A program made the translations under genes and the position numbers. Below the pieces are notes generated by a model that did no database searches, was not told the origin of the DNA, and saw nothing but the letters and a program-made list of their open reading frames with translations. A DNA stretch of 64,000 bases. It comes from Stenotrophomonas mori (GTDB taxonomy: Bacteria; Pseudomonadota; Gammaproteobacteria; Xanthomonadales; Xanthomonadaceae). Each line of letters starts with the position of its first letter. Positions within the stretch are counted from its first letter, which is position 1. This document shows positions 51,479 through 60,287 of the stretch, piece by piece. The DNA lies in the NCBI RefSeq assembly GCF_023556335.1, contig NZ_JAIKTS010000001.1:1426001-1490000 (forward strand). Reading direction: 5' to 3'.

Positions 51479-53059
51479 CTACGGAGCCACCGGCCGCAGC
51501 AGCAGGTCCTGGAAGTCGAAGCTGAAATCGGTCAGCGAGGAGACCGCCTGCAGGCGGACATCGCGCACCCGGCCGTCCGGATCGAGGCTGAAGTTGACGA
51601 AGGCGTCGGCATTCAGCGAACGGTTGTCCCAGCGCACGATGAAGGTGTCGTGCTGCCAATGCTCCATCGTGCCGGCCAGGTCGGCGGTGGCACCGAAGCG
51701 CAGGCGCAGGGCGCCGCCCTTCTGCTCCACGGACACGTCGCCATACCACGCATCGCGGTAGGTGCCGGCATAACCGGACAGCGGCAGGGAGGGCCGGCTC
51801 TTCGCCGCACGCGCGGCCAGGTGCTTCTGCCAGCCCTCGTCGGCGCTGTCCTGCGCCTTGGCCACGCTCGCCGCGTAGGCGGCGACCCAGTCGTGCGCCG
51901 GCGCCTCCAGCAGGGCGTCGAGCACGCTCAGGGTGATGGCGTTGAACGCGGCCCCGGACTCCTGGTTGGTCAGCACCACCACGCCCAGGTTGCGGCCGGG
52001 CACCAGGGTCAGCCGCGACACCTGCCCCGGCCAGCCGCCGGTGTGCCACACCAGCTTCTGCCCGCGGTAGTCGCTCAGGCTCCAGCCCTCGCCGTAACCG
52101 GCGAAGTTGGGCACCGCCGGTGCCAGCGCCGGCACGGATGGCGGCGCCACGACCTGCGGGATCTGCATCTGCCACATCTGCTGCTGGGTCTTCTCCGAGA
52201 ACAGCGGCGTGCCGTCGGCCAGCCGGCCGCCGGACAGCTGCACGTTCATCCACCGGGCCAGGTCGTGCACGCTGGAATAGATGCCGCCGGCGCCGGCGTT
52301 GTTCGACCAGGTCAGCGGCGCCACCGGGCGCAGGTCCTTGAAGTCGTACTTGGCATGGCCGACGGCCGCCTTGTCGCCGGGCTGCAGGTGGTCGGCGTTG
52401 TAGCGGGTGCCGGCCATGCCGACCCTGTCGAAGATGCGCTGCTGCAGGAAGTCGGCGAACGGTTGTCCCGACACCGTCTCGATCACCTGCTGCGCCACCG
52501 CGTAGAGGATGTTGTCGTAGGCATAGCGGTCGCGGAAGCCGTTCTTCAGCGGCACCTGCGCCAGCCGCGCCACCACCTCGGCATTGCTGTAGGTGGTGGT
52601 CGGCCAGAACAGCAGATCGCCGGCGCCCAGGCCCAGGCCGCTGCGGTGCGAGAGCAGGTCGCGGATGCGCATCTCGCCGGTGACGTAGGGATCGGACATG
52701 CGGAACGACGGCAGGTGGTCGATCACCCGGTCGTCCATCTTCAGTCGGCCTTCCTCCGCCAACAGGTTCAGCGAGGTGGCGGTGAACGCCTTGGTGTTGG
52801 AGGCGATGGCGAACAGCGTGTCGGCCTGCACCGGCTCCGGCCTGCCGATCTCGCGCAGGCCCCAGCCGCGTTCCAGCAGCACCTTGCCGTCCTTGACCAC
52901 CGCCACCGCCACGCCGGGTACGTCGAACTGCTGCCGTACCCGTTCCACCGTGGCGTCGAGCTGCTGCAGCTCCACCGGTACCGCCGTCTCCTGTGCGCCG
53001 GCGACCTGCGCCGCCGCCCCCATCGCGAGCACCAGCCCGCCGCCCAGCCACTTGTTCAC
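51479..53059 (-). CDS. exported class-C-type serine hydrolase (beta-lactamase/esterase family)
   Basis: A 526-residue protein with a signal peptide (GGLVLAMGAAAQVAGAQ, cleavage near 22). The catalytic motifs of the AmpC/DD-peptidase family are present: Ser87-Asn-Thr-Lys90 (SxxK), Tyr181-Asp-Asn183 (YxN) and HTGGWPG as the third box. A C-terminal lipocalin-like domain (about 420-526) follows, as in EstB/Pab87-like proteins. Translation begins with GTG at 53059 behind GAGGGAGAA. The substrate may be peptides or esters; beta-lactamase action is not implied. Confidence 0.85.
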   Translation of the reverse strand: MNKWLGGGLVLAMGAAAQVAGAQETAVPVELQQLDATVERVRQQFDVPGVAVAVVKDGKVLLERGWGLREIGRPEPVQADTLFAIASNTKAFTATSLNLLAEEGRLKMDDRVIDHLPSFRMSDPYVTGEMRIRDLLSHRSGLGLGAGDLLFWPTTTYSNAEVVARLAQVPLKNGFRDRYAYDNILYAVAQQVIETVSGQPFADFLQQRIFDRVGMAGTRYNADHLQPGDKAAVGHAKYDFKDLRPVAPLTWSNNAGAGGIYSSVHDLARWMNVQLSGGRLADGTPLFSEKTQQQMWQMQIPQVVAPPSVPALAPAVPNFAGYGEGWSLSDYRGQKLVWHTGGWPGQVSRLTLVPGRNLGVVVLTNQESGAAFNAITLSVLDALLEAPAHDWVAAYAASVAKAQDSADEGWQKHLAARAAKSRPSLPLSGYAGTYRDAWYGDVSVEQKGGALRLRFGATADLAGTMEHWQHDTFIVRWDNRSLNADAFVNFSLDPDGRVRDVRLQAVSSLTDFSFDFQDLLLRPVAP

Positions 53060-53260
53060 TGCGTTCTCCCTCGGGATCGATGCCGGCACACCGGCCTTCC
53101 CGCGATGGTAACGCGGCCACGCCCGCCCTCGGCTTCGACGCCACCGGAACGACACCATGGACCGTGCCGCCCGGCGTGTACCCGCGACAGGCGCATGCCG
53201 GGCATGGCCGGCCCTGCGTCCGGTGCGGCATGCCCGCCGGCGCCGCCACCATCGGCGCCC
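53060..53260. other. gene-free stretch before the DUF72 remnant
   Basis: No supported gene. Together with the decayed DUF72 sequence to its right, it forms a 520-base non-coding gap between the divergent serine hydrolase and DMT transporter genes. Confidence 0.5.
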
Positions 53261-53533
53261 GGCTTGAACGGGCTGTTCGCCACGCCGGACACCACCGCCG
53301 GCGTCCACTTCGACATCGCTGGCTGGACCTGTGCGCCATGGCGCGGCGACACGCTCCATCCGGCCGGGCAGGAACAGCCACGCGCTGACCTGCATCGGGA
53401 TCGACGGGACCTGCTTCGCCACCCGGAAGCCGCACGGCCTCGTGTTCTCGGCCGAAGACCCCAAGCGCACCGTGACCGCACGCAGGCGGCCCGCGACGTG
53501 GCCGGCCTGCAGCGACGGATCCAGCCGAACTGA
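53261..53533 (+). pseudogene. decayed DUF72 (YecE-like) gene
   Basis: Two fragments in different frames resemble consecutive parts of DUF72 proteins of this bacterial group. The first, about 53261-53380, reads GVHFDIAGWTCAPWRGDTL followed by HPAG, like the usual GGWTYAPWRGxFYPEG. The second, about 53382-53490 and shifted in frame, reads ALTCIGIDGTCFATRKP then GLVFSAEDPKRTVT, like LTAIEINGTFYGSQKP and GFVFSAKAPKRITQT. Sequence between these blocks is shortened, and nothing after them continues the family, so the gene has suffered both deletions and a frameshift. The function of intact DUF72 proteins is unknown. Confidence 0.6.
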
Positions 53534-53579
53534 AGCCCGGGGGGCGGCACCCGGCAGGCGCATCGGCGACAATATCCGG

Positions 53580-54515
53580 ATGCCGACCGACGACACCCGC
53601 AAAGCCCTGCTGCAGGTCCATTTCTGCGTATTGCTGTGGGGCGTCACCGCCATCCTCGGCAAACTCATCTCCCTGCCCGCACTGCCGCTGGTGTGGTGGC
53701 GCATGCTGCTGGTGGTGGCGATGCTGGCGCTGCTGCCGCGGGTGTGGCGCGGGTTGTCGGCACTGACGCCACGGCTGGCGCTGGGCTATGCCGGCATCGG
53801 CGCGCTGGTGGCGCTGCACTGGCTCACGTTCTATGGCGCGGTGAAGCTGGCCAACGCCTCGGTCGCGGCGACCTGCATCGCGCTGGCCCCGGTGTTCACC
53901 GCCATCGTCGAGCCCTGGATCGCCCAGCGCCCCTTCCGGCCCCGCGAGCTGGCGCTGGGCCTGGCGGTCCTGCCGGGCGTGGCCCTGGTGGTCGGCGGCG
54001 TACCCGGCGGCATGCGCCTGGGGGTGGCGGTCGGCGCCCTGTCGGCCTTCCTGGTGGCCTTGTTCGGGTCGTTCAACAAGCGCCTGGTCAGCCATGCCGA
54101 CCCGCTGACCGTCACCGCGCTGGAACTGGGCGCCGGCACCCTGACCCTGACCCTGCTGGCGCCGGCCCTGCCGCTGCTGCTGCCGGCGCTGGCCGGCACG
54201 CCCTGGGGGCTGCCCGGCCTGCGCGACGGCCTGCTGCTGCTGGCCCTGTCGGGGCTGTGCACCCTGTTGCCGTTCGCACTGGCGCTGGTGGCCCTGCGCC
54301 ACCTCAGCGCCTACACCACCCAGCTGGTGACCAACCTGGAGCCGGTCTACGCCATCGTGCTGGCGATGCTGTTCCTGGGCGAACAGCACGAGCTCACCCC
54401 GCAGTTCTACCTTGGCGTGGCGATCATCCTGGGCGCGGTGTTCCTGCATCCGCTGCTCAACCGTTTCCAGCGCGCGCCCGGGGGCATGGCCGGCCCGGGG
54501 CTGGGCCAGGCCTGA
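53580..54515 (+). CDS. EamA-family (DMT) transporter
   Basis: A 311-residue inner-membrane protein with ten helices in two EamA repeats. The first begins VHFCVLLWGVTAILGKLISLPALPLVWWRMLLVVAML, and the second ends YTTQLVTNLEPVYAIVLAMLFLGEQHELTPQFYLGVAIILGAVFLHPLL, the typical final block. The substrate is unknown. The ATG at 53580 is the first start that leads directly into the conserved N-terminal helix. The gene lies convergent with rluF. Confidence 0.85.
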   Translation: MPTDDTRKALLQVHFCVLLWGVTAILGKLISLPALPLVWWRMLLVVAMLALLPRVWRGLSALTPRLALGYAGIGALVALHWLTFYGAVKLANASVAATCIALAPVFTAIVEPWIAQRPFRPRELALGLAVLPGVALVVGGVPGGMRLGVAVGALSAFLVALFGSFNKRLVSHADPLTVTALELGAGTLTLTLLAPALPLLLPALAGTPWGLPGLRDGLLLLALSGLCTLLPFALALVALRHLSAYTTQLVTNLEPVYAIVLAMLFLGEQHELTPQFYLGVAIILGAVFLHPLLNRFQRAPGGMAGPGLGQA

Positions 54516-54534
54516 GCCGGGCGCGGCCCGCCGC

Positions 54535-55257
54535 TCACCACTGGTGCTGCTGCGGCAACAGCCCGCGCAGTTCCTGCTCGCTGAGGTTGCGCCACTGGCC
54601 GGGCTTGAGCGCACCGATCCGGACGTTGTCGATGCGGACCCGGCGCAGTTGGGTGACGCGGTAGCCGAAAGCCGCCGCCATCAGGCGGATCTGCCGGTTC
54701 AGCCCCTGCTCCAGGACGATGCGGAAACCGAACTTGGCGATCCGGGTGGTGCGGCACGGCAGCGTCACCTGGTCGTGGATGCGCACCCCGCGCGCCATTC
54801 CGCGCAGGAAATCATCGGTGACCGGCTTGTTCACCGCCACCAGGTACTCCTTCTGGTGGCCGTTCTCGGCACGCAGGATCTGGTTGACGATGTCGCCGTT
54901 GCTGGTCATCAGGATCAGGCCTTCCGAATCCTTGTCCAGGCGCCCGATCGGGAAGATCCGCTGCTCATGGCCGACGAAGTCGACGATGTTGCCCTTGACC
55001 GCGCTTTCGGTGGTGCAGGTGATGCCCACCGGCTTGTTCAACGCGATGTACACGTGCCGCCGTCCGGTGCTCTTCTGCACCACACGCGCGCGCAGCGGCT
55101 GGCCGTCCACGCGGACCTCGTCGTCTTCGCCGACCACCGCGCCGGTGCCAGCGACCAGGCCGTTGACGGTCACCCGGCGCGCGGCCAGCAGGCGGTCGGC
55201 CTCGCGGCGGGAACAGAAGCCGGTGTCGGCGATGTGCTTGTTGAGTCGGGTCGTCAT
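54535..55257 (-). CDS. rluF: 23S rRNA pseudouridine synthase RluF type
   Basis: A 240-residue RsuA/RluB/E/F-family pseudouridine synthase. An S4 domain opens the protein (TTRLNKHIADTGFCSRREADRLLAARRVTVNG). The catalytic Asp is in GRLDKDSEGLILMTSNGD. The segment QEYLVAVNKPVTD-like KEYLVAVNKPVTDDFLRGMARGV is characteristic of RluF, which modifies U2604 of 23S rRNA in E. coli. The ATG at 55257 gives the usual N-terminus. It follows the diguanylate cyclase gene by seven bases. Confidence 0.88.
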   Translation of the reverse strand: MTTRLNKHIADTGFCSRREADRLLAARRVTVNGLVAGTGAVVGEDDEVRVDGQPLRARVVQKSTGRRHVYIALNKPVGITCTTESAVKGNIVDFVGHEQRIFPIGRLDKDSEGLILMTSNGDIVNQILRAENGHQKEYLVAVNKPVTDDFLRGMARGVRIHDQVTLPCRTTRIAKFGFRIVLEQGLNRQIRLMAAAFGYRVTQLRRVRIDNVRIGALKPGQWRNLSEQELRGLLPQQHQW

Positions 55258-55264
55258 CGGCGGA

Positions 55265-56953
55265 TTATCCGCCATCGCGCAGGGCACCGGACAGCACCGG
55301 TGCCGCGCTGTCCGCATCGACCACCCGGTCGCGGCCGCCGCGCTTGGCCCGGTACATGGCGTTGTCGGCCCGGCGCAGCAGCGCGGCCACGTCCTCGTCC
55401 TGCGCGCGCATCTCCGCCAGGCCGATGCTGACGGTGATCGCCAGGCCGTCCGGGCACAGCGCCGAGGCCTGCCGCGCGATCTTCGCGCGCAGGTGCTCCA
55501 GCCGCGTCAGCGCGAGGTAGGCCCGCGCCCCGGGCAGCAGCACCAGGAACTCCTCGCCGCCCATGCGGATCACATCCTCGCGCTCGCCCACCGCGGCGAC
55601 CAGCATGTTGGCGACCGATACCAGCACCGCATCGCCGGCTTCGTGGCCGAAACGGTCGTTGATCTGCTTGAACAGGTCGATGTCCAGGAACCCGATCGAC
55701 AGCGGCAGCCCACGCTTGCGCGCACGGTGCATGTGGCGTTCGAGCCGGCGCAGGCCCGCACGCCGGTTGGGCAGCCCGGTCAGCGCGTCGGTGTCGGCCA
55801 GCTGGCGCATCTCGTCGCGCTGCCGGCGCAGGTGGCCGAGCCGGCGGTTGAGCCCGTAGGCGTACATCATCAGGAACCAGGTCACCGACAGCTGTATCGC
55901 CTCGACCCGGAACCGCAGCAGCTCGGGGCGGCCGGCGATGTCCGCCAGGGCCATCAGCAGCAGCGGCAGCACCGCGGCGATGCCCTCCACCGCGCGGTAG
56001 TCGCCACGGCGCAGCGCGGCGATGCCCGCGCCCAGCGCCAGCACGCAGACCAGGGTGAACGCCTGGTCCAGCCGCGCGGCCACCCAGACCAGCGCGGCCC
56101 ACGGCAGCAGCGGCGTCACCAGCGCCAGCACCAGCAGCAGCTGCGCGAACCCGCGCACCCAGGGCCGTGACCGCGGCCAGCTCTGCAGCCCGCCGCACAA
56201 TCGCCACAGCACCCAGCCCATGGCCGCGATGCTCAGCGCCGACGCCGACACCAGCCACCAGGGCGCGAAGCCGCCGACCGGCAGCCACGGTTCGGGATAG
56301 CCGCTCAGGCCACTGAGCACCGACTGCCAGACCACCAGCAGCGCGGTGACCAGCGTGTAGACCAGGAAGTCGCGGTCGCGGGTGGTGAAAAAGCCCATCA
56401 GGGCCGACAACGCCAGGGCGATGGCGATGGCGATGCAGGCGGTGCGCACCAGCAGCCGCATCGTGTCCATCTGCTGCACCGGACTGGGCGCGCCCAGCCG
56501 CAGCGTGGGAATCCAGCGCGCCTTGAGCGGCGTTTCCCAGGCGACCCGGATCGGCTCCAGGTCGCCCGGCCTGGGCACCATCACCATGCCGATGCCGGCG
56601 CGGAAGCGCGAATCGCGGGTGCGCGCATCCTGCATGTTGCCGCAGATCCGGCGGTCGCCATGGGCGATCATCACCTCACCGGCGAAGACGTTGAACACGT
56701 CCACCGCCTGCGGCGCACCCGACCAGCCCCCGGCCGGGGCGGCGATCAGAAGACTTTCGTCCAGGCGCGCCAGCGCCTCGGGCGGGCAGGCGCGGACCGG
56801 AGTCTGGGCATCGGTGGGCGCACCGACCAGGAGATAGTCGTGGCCGAGCTGCGGCGGCTGCGCGGCGGCCGGCGGCGGGACAACCAGCAGCAGGAACAAC
56901 GCCACGGGCCAGCCCCGCCCTGTCCACCAGCGGCCTGCGATCGCGATCGCCAT
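55265..56953 (-). CDS. membrane-bound diguanylate cyclase (GGDEF)
   Basis: A 562-residue protein. A signal peptide (ALFLLLVVPPPAAAQ) is followed by a periplasmic domain of about 150 residues and then seven to eight membrane helices (170-390), a 7TM sensor layout. The GGDEF domain begins with DALTGLPNRRAGLRRLERHM, and its active site is RMGGEEFLVLLPG, so it should make cyclic di-GMP. A canonical RxxD inhibitory site is not seen before the motif (REDVI-RMGGEEF). The periplasmic domain has Cys residues (VRACPPEA, RRICGNMQ) that could form a disulfide. The signal sensed is unknown. Confidence 0.88.
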   Translation of the reverse strand: MAIAIAGRWWTGRGWPVALFLLLVVPPPAAAQPPQLGHDYLLVGAPTDAQTPVRACPPEALARLDESLLIAAPAGGWSGAPQAVDVFNVFAGEVMIAHGDRRICGNMQDARTRDSRFRAGIGMVMVPRPGDLEPIRVAWETPLKARWIPTLRLGAPSPVQQMDTMRLLVRTACIAIAIALALSALMGFFTTRDRDFLVYTLVTALLVVWQSVLSGLSGYPEPWLPVGGFAPWWLVSASALSIAAMGWVLWRLCGGLQSWPRSRPWVRGFAQLLLVLALVTPLLPWAALVWVAARLDQAFTLVCVLALGAGIAALRRGDYRAVEGIAAVLPLLLMALADIAGRPELLRFRVEAIQLSVTWFLMMYAYGLNRRLGHLRRQRDEMRQLADTDALTGLPNRRAGLRRLERHMHRARKRGLPLSIGFLDIDLFKQINDRFGHEAGDAVLVSVANMLVAAVGEREDVIRMGGEEFLVLLPGARAYLALTRLEHLRAKIARQASALCPDGLAITVSIGLAEMRAQDEDVAALLRRADNAMYRAKRGGRDRVVDADSAAPVLSGALRDGG

Positions 56954-57065
56954 GTCCTCCCCCTGCGCACTCCCCCCGTGCGGCCGCGATTATCGCATGC
57001 GGGTCTCCCCGCTGCCGCGAGCGGCCGGCGCGTCGCCACCGCCCGCCGGCGGGCCGGGACGCGGG

Positions 57066-58994
57066 TCAGGCGTCGCGCGGGCCGCGGGGCCGGAAGCCGC
57101 CCCGGCGTCCGCCGGGACCGGAACGCGGACCACCGGGACGGCCGGCCGGCTTCGGGCCCTTGCCGAAGCGCGGCTTGAACGGGGCCGCGGCCTGGCCTTC
57201 GCCCTCCTCCATCCTGCGCATGCGCAGCTGCTGGCCGGACACCCAGACCTTCTGCAGGTGCTGCAGGGTCTCCGGCGGCATCTGTGCCGGGAGGTCGAGC
57301 ACCGAATGGTCCTCGTGGATGTCGATGCGGCCGATGTAGCGGCTTTCCAGGCCGGCCTCGTTGGCGATGGCACCGACGATGTTGGCCGGCTTCACCCCGT
57401 GCTGGTGCCCCACCTCGATGCGGTAGGTCTCCATGCCGAACTCCGGCGCACCGCGCGGCGGCACCTCGCGGCGCGGGCGCTCGCCGTACTCGCCTTCGCC
57501 ACGCGGCGGGCGCGGACCGCGCTCGTCGTCCTGGCGGGGGCCGCGCTCGAAGCGCGGCTCGAAGCGCGATGGACGCTCGCCGCGTTCCTCGCGGTGGCGC
57601 GGGAACCCGCCGTCACGGGCGCCGCGCTCGGGACGCTCGGTCCGCGGCTCGCGGCGTTCGCGCACCGGCGGGGCCAGCAGGAACGGGGCATCGCCCTGCA
57701 GCAGCTTGGCCAGCGCGGCGGCGACGTCCACCGCCGGCACGTTGTACTCGCCCTCGTAGCGCTGCACCAGGTCGCGGTAGAAATCGGTATCGCCGCCCGC
57801 CAGGGTCTGGCTGATGCGCTCCATGAACTTGGCCACGCGGTGGTCGTTGACCGCATCCACGGTGGGCAGCTGCATCTCCTCGATCGGCTGCCGGGTGGCA
57901 CGCTCGATCTGCCGCAGCATGCCCTTCTCGCGCGGGGTGACGAACAGGATCGCCTCGCCGCTGCGTCCGGCCCGGCCGGTACGGCCGATGCGGTGCACAT
58001 AGCTTTCGGTGTCGTAGGGGATGTCGTAGTTCAGCACGTGGCTGATGCGCTCCACGTCCAGGCCGCGTGCGGCCACGTCGGTGGCGACCAGGATGTCGAG
58101 CTTGCCTTCCTTGAGCTGGCCGATGGTGCGCTCGCGCTGCGCCTGCTGCATGTCACCGTTGATGGCGGCCGCGGCCAGGCCGCGCGCCTGCAGCTTCTCG
58201 GCCAGTTCCTCGGTGGCGGCCTTGGTGCGCGCGAAGACGATCATCGCGTCGAACGTCTCGACCTCCAGGATCCGGGTCAGCGCATCGAGCTTGTGCATGC
58301 CGCTCACCCACCAGTAGCGCTGGCGGATGTTGGCGCTGGTGGTGGTCTTGGCGGCGATGGTCACTTCCACCGGATCGCGCAGGTAGGTCTGCGCGATGCG
58401 GCGGATCTGCACCGGCATGGTCGCCGAGAACAGCGCCACCTGGCGGCTCTCCGGCAGCTTCTTGAGCACCGCCTCGACATCGTCGATGAAGCCCATGCGC
58501 AGCATCTCGTCGGCCTCGTCCAGCACCAGCGTCTTCAGCTCGGACAGGTCCAGGGTGCCGCGGTCCAGGTGGTCGATGACGCGGCCGGGGGTACCGACCA
58601 CCACATGCACGCCGCGGCGCAGCGCCGACAGCTGCTGGCCGTAGGGCTGGCCGCCGTATACCGGCAGCACGCGGAAACCCGGCATGGCCACCGAATAGCT
58701 CTGGAAAGCTTCGGCGACCTGGATCGCCAGCTCGCGGGTCGGTGCCAGCACCAGCACCTGCGGCTTGCCGGCGGACAGGTCGATGTTGGACAGCACCGGC
58801 AGCGCGAAGGCGCCGGTCTTGCCGGTGCCGGTCTGCGCCTGGCCGAGCACGTCGCGGCCTTCCAGCATCGCCGGGATGGTGGCGGCCTGGATGGGCGACG
58901 GGGTCTCGTAGCCGATGGTGGCCACGGCGCTCATCACAGCCTCGGACAGGCCGAGGTCTGCGAACAGCAGCGGCGCGGGGGATTCTTGGGACAT
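57066..58994 (-). CDS. deaD: DEAD-box ATP-dependent RNA helicase
   Basis: A 642-residue helicase. The Q motif (FADLGLSEAVMSAVATIGYETPSPIQ), motif I AQTGTGKT, Ia APTRELAIQ, II DEAD in VLDEADEML, III SAT and VI HRIGRTGRAGR are all present. A charged Arg/Glu/Gly linker (about 445-535) precedes a DbpA-type RNA-binding domain (METYRIEVGHQHGVKPANIVGAIANEAGLES...), followed by a Gly/Arg-rich tail. This is the CsdA/DeaD layout; it unwinds rRNA during ribosome assembly and in the cold. It is divergent from the broken sigma gene. Confidence 0.92.
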   Translation of the reverse strand: MSQESPAPLLFADLGLSEAVMSAVATIGYETPSPIQAATIPAMLEGRDVLGQAQTGTGKTGAFALPVLSNIDLSAGKPQVLVLAPTRELAIQVAEAFQSYSVAMPGFRVLPVYGGQPYGQQLSALRRGVHVVVGTPGRVIDHLDRGTLDLSELKTLVLDEADEMLRMGFIDDVEAVLKKLPESRQVALFSATMPVQIRRIAQTYLRDPVEVTIAAKTTTSANIRQRYWWVSGMHKLDALTRILEVETFDAMIVFARTKAATEELAEKLQARGLAAAAINGDMQQAQRERTIGQLKEGKLDILVATDVAARGLDVERISHVLNYDIPYDTESYVHRIGRTGRAGRSGEAILFVTPREKGMLRQIERATRQPIEEMQLPTVDAVNDHRVAKFMERISQTLAGGDTDFYRDLVQRYEGEYNVPAVDVAAALAKLLQGDAPFLLAPPVRERREPRTERPERGARDGGFPRHREERGERPSRFEPRFERGPRQDDERGPRPPRGEGEYGERPRREVPPRGAPEFGMETYRIEVGHQHGVKPANIVGAIANEAGLESRYIGRIDIHEDHSVLDLPAQMPPETLQHLQKVWVSGQQLRMRRMEEGEGQAAAPFKPRFGKGPKPAGRPGGPRSGPGGRRGGFRPRGPRDA

Positions 58995-59083
58995 GGGGAC
59001 TCCGGGGGCACCGCGGCGAACGCCGCGGGCGGGAAAATGGGGCGTATTGTGCGCCTTGTGCCGGCCGCTGTCGAAATCTCCCC

Positions 59084-59455
59084 ATGGCGCCGTTCAGCTG
59101 TGATATCCGGCGGCGGCCAGCGAATCACCCGGCATCGTCCCTCTTGCGAGCGTCCACGGCCCTGCCCCCGTCGCCTTCCGAGCCCCCGGCCCGCTTCACC
59201 GAGCTGCTGCAGCGCCACCGCGGCATCCTGCTCAAGGTGGCCGGCAGCTATGCGCGCCAGCGCGAGGACCGCGAAGACCTCGCCCAGGAGATCGCCGCCC
59301 AACTGTGGCGGGCGTGGCCTGGCTACGACCCGGCACGGCCCTTTTCCACCTGGATGTACCGGATCGCGCTGAACGTGGCGATCTCGCAGCTGCGTGGACG
59401 GGCCTGGACGCCGACGCTCCAGGCCGCGCCCGGCGACCCGCTCGACACCCTGCCC
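59084..59455 (+). pseudogene. truncated sigma-70 (ECF-like) factor, region 2 only
   Basis: From about residue 36 the frame encodes sigma region 2: RFTELLQRHRGILLKVAGSYARQREDREDLAQEIAAQLW, then PARPFSTWMYRIALNVAISQLRGR. Normally region 4 with its helix-turn-helix would follow after about 30 residues. Instead the sequence passes at about 59455 into a different frame that encodes the membrane protein expected downstream. The sigma frame itself continues as meaningless Gly/Arg/Ala sequence to about 59881. A deletion that removed region 4 and the start of the next gene explains this. The ATG at 59084 is the best start, though TTG or CTG further in is possible. Confidence 0.6.
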
Positions 59456-59792
59456 GGTGCTGGAGGTCGAGCACCGGCTGGGCCGCCTGCGCCGGTTCCA
59501 GGCGCTCAACGGCATGCTCGCCGGCTGGCCGTGGTGGGTGATGTGGGCGGTGCTGGCGGTCGCGCTGGCCGGCATCGCCGGCGTGCCCGCTTCGCCGGCC
59601 ATGGCGCCCTGGTTCGGGGCCAGCCTGGCAACCGGGCTGCTCGGCTGGCTGGGTACCGCGGCGCTGTATCGCCGGGCGCGGACCTCGCCACGGCCGGGGC
59701 TGGCGCGGCGTGCCGAGGATCTGGTCGGCGGCTACAGCCTGCGCCAGGCCCAGAGGATGATCGAGGAGCTGCGCCGGTTCGAGCAGGACTAG
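59456..59792 (+). pseudogene. 5'-truncated membrane protein from the sigma-factor locus
   Basis: The frame reads LEVEHRLGRLRRFQALNGMLAG, then two membrane helices (WWVMWAVLAVALAGIAGVPA and FGASLATGLLGWLGTAAL), and ends LVGGYSLRQAQRMIEELRRFEQD, stopping at 59790-59792. In this frame the only upstream ATG (59394) precedes sequence that belongs to the sigma gene. The protein looks like the membrane partner often encoded after such sigma factors, so it has probably lost its beginning in the same deletion. It could still be translated from the ATG at 59394 or from an internal start. Confidence 0.5.
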
Positions 59793-59835
59793 CCGCGACG
59801 AGCGATAATCGCCCCCTTTCCTTGCCGGCACCCCC

Positions 59836-60048
59836 ATGCAGACCCTCGATTTCGAACTGGACCGCGAGTACGTCGAACTGAAGCAGCTGCTCAAGCTGAC
59901 CGACCTGGTGTCCAGCGGCGGCGAGGCCAAGACGATCATCGGCGACGGCCTGGTGAGCGTCGATGGCGAGATCGAACTGCGCAAGGCCTGCAAGATCCGC
60001 GCCGGCCAGCAGGTGCAGCTGGGCGACGTGCGCATCCGGGTACGTTGA
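59836..60048 (+). CDS. small S4-domain RNA-binding protein (YbcJ-like)
   Basis: A 70-residue protein, nearly all S4 fold: EYVELKQLLKLTDLVSSGGEAKTIIGDGLVSVDGEIELRKACKIRAGQQVQLGDVRIRV. The length and sequence match the YbcJ group, which probably binds structured RNA. The ATG at 59836 directly precedes the conserved part. No operon partner is evident downstream, where a 239-base gap precedes a gene on the other strand. Confidence 0.88.
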   Translation: MQTLDFELDREYVELKQLLKLTDLVSSGGEAKTIIGDGLVSVDGEIELRKACKIRAGQQVQLGDVRIRVR

Positions 60049-60287
60049 CGCCGGGAACGGCGCAGGCCGGAGCAACCTCCACCGGCACCGGGACTGCGCG
60101 GCCGCAGGCACCGACACAGCGTCCCTGCGGCACCAGCCCCGCCTTTCCCCTCAGGCTGCCGGCCGGTGCGCCGGTTGCATCGCAGCGCCCTTCCTGAAAG
60201 CCCCATGCGGCGGCGGCCCATCCAGGGGCCCGTGGACGTCAGCGACCTCGGCGCGCAGGCCCCTGCGGGAGCAGCATCCCTGGTACC

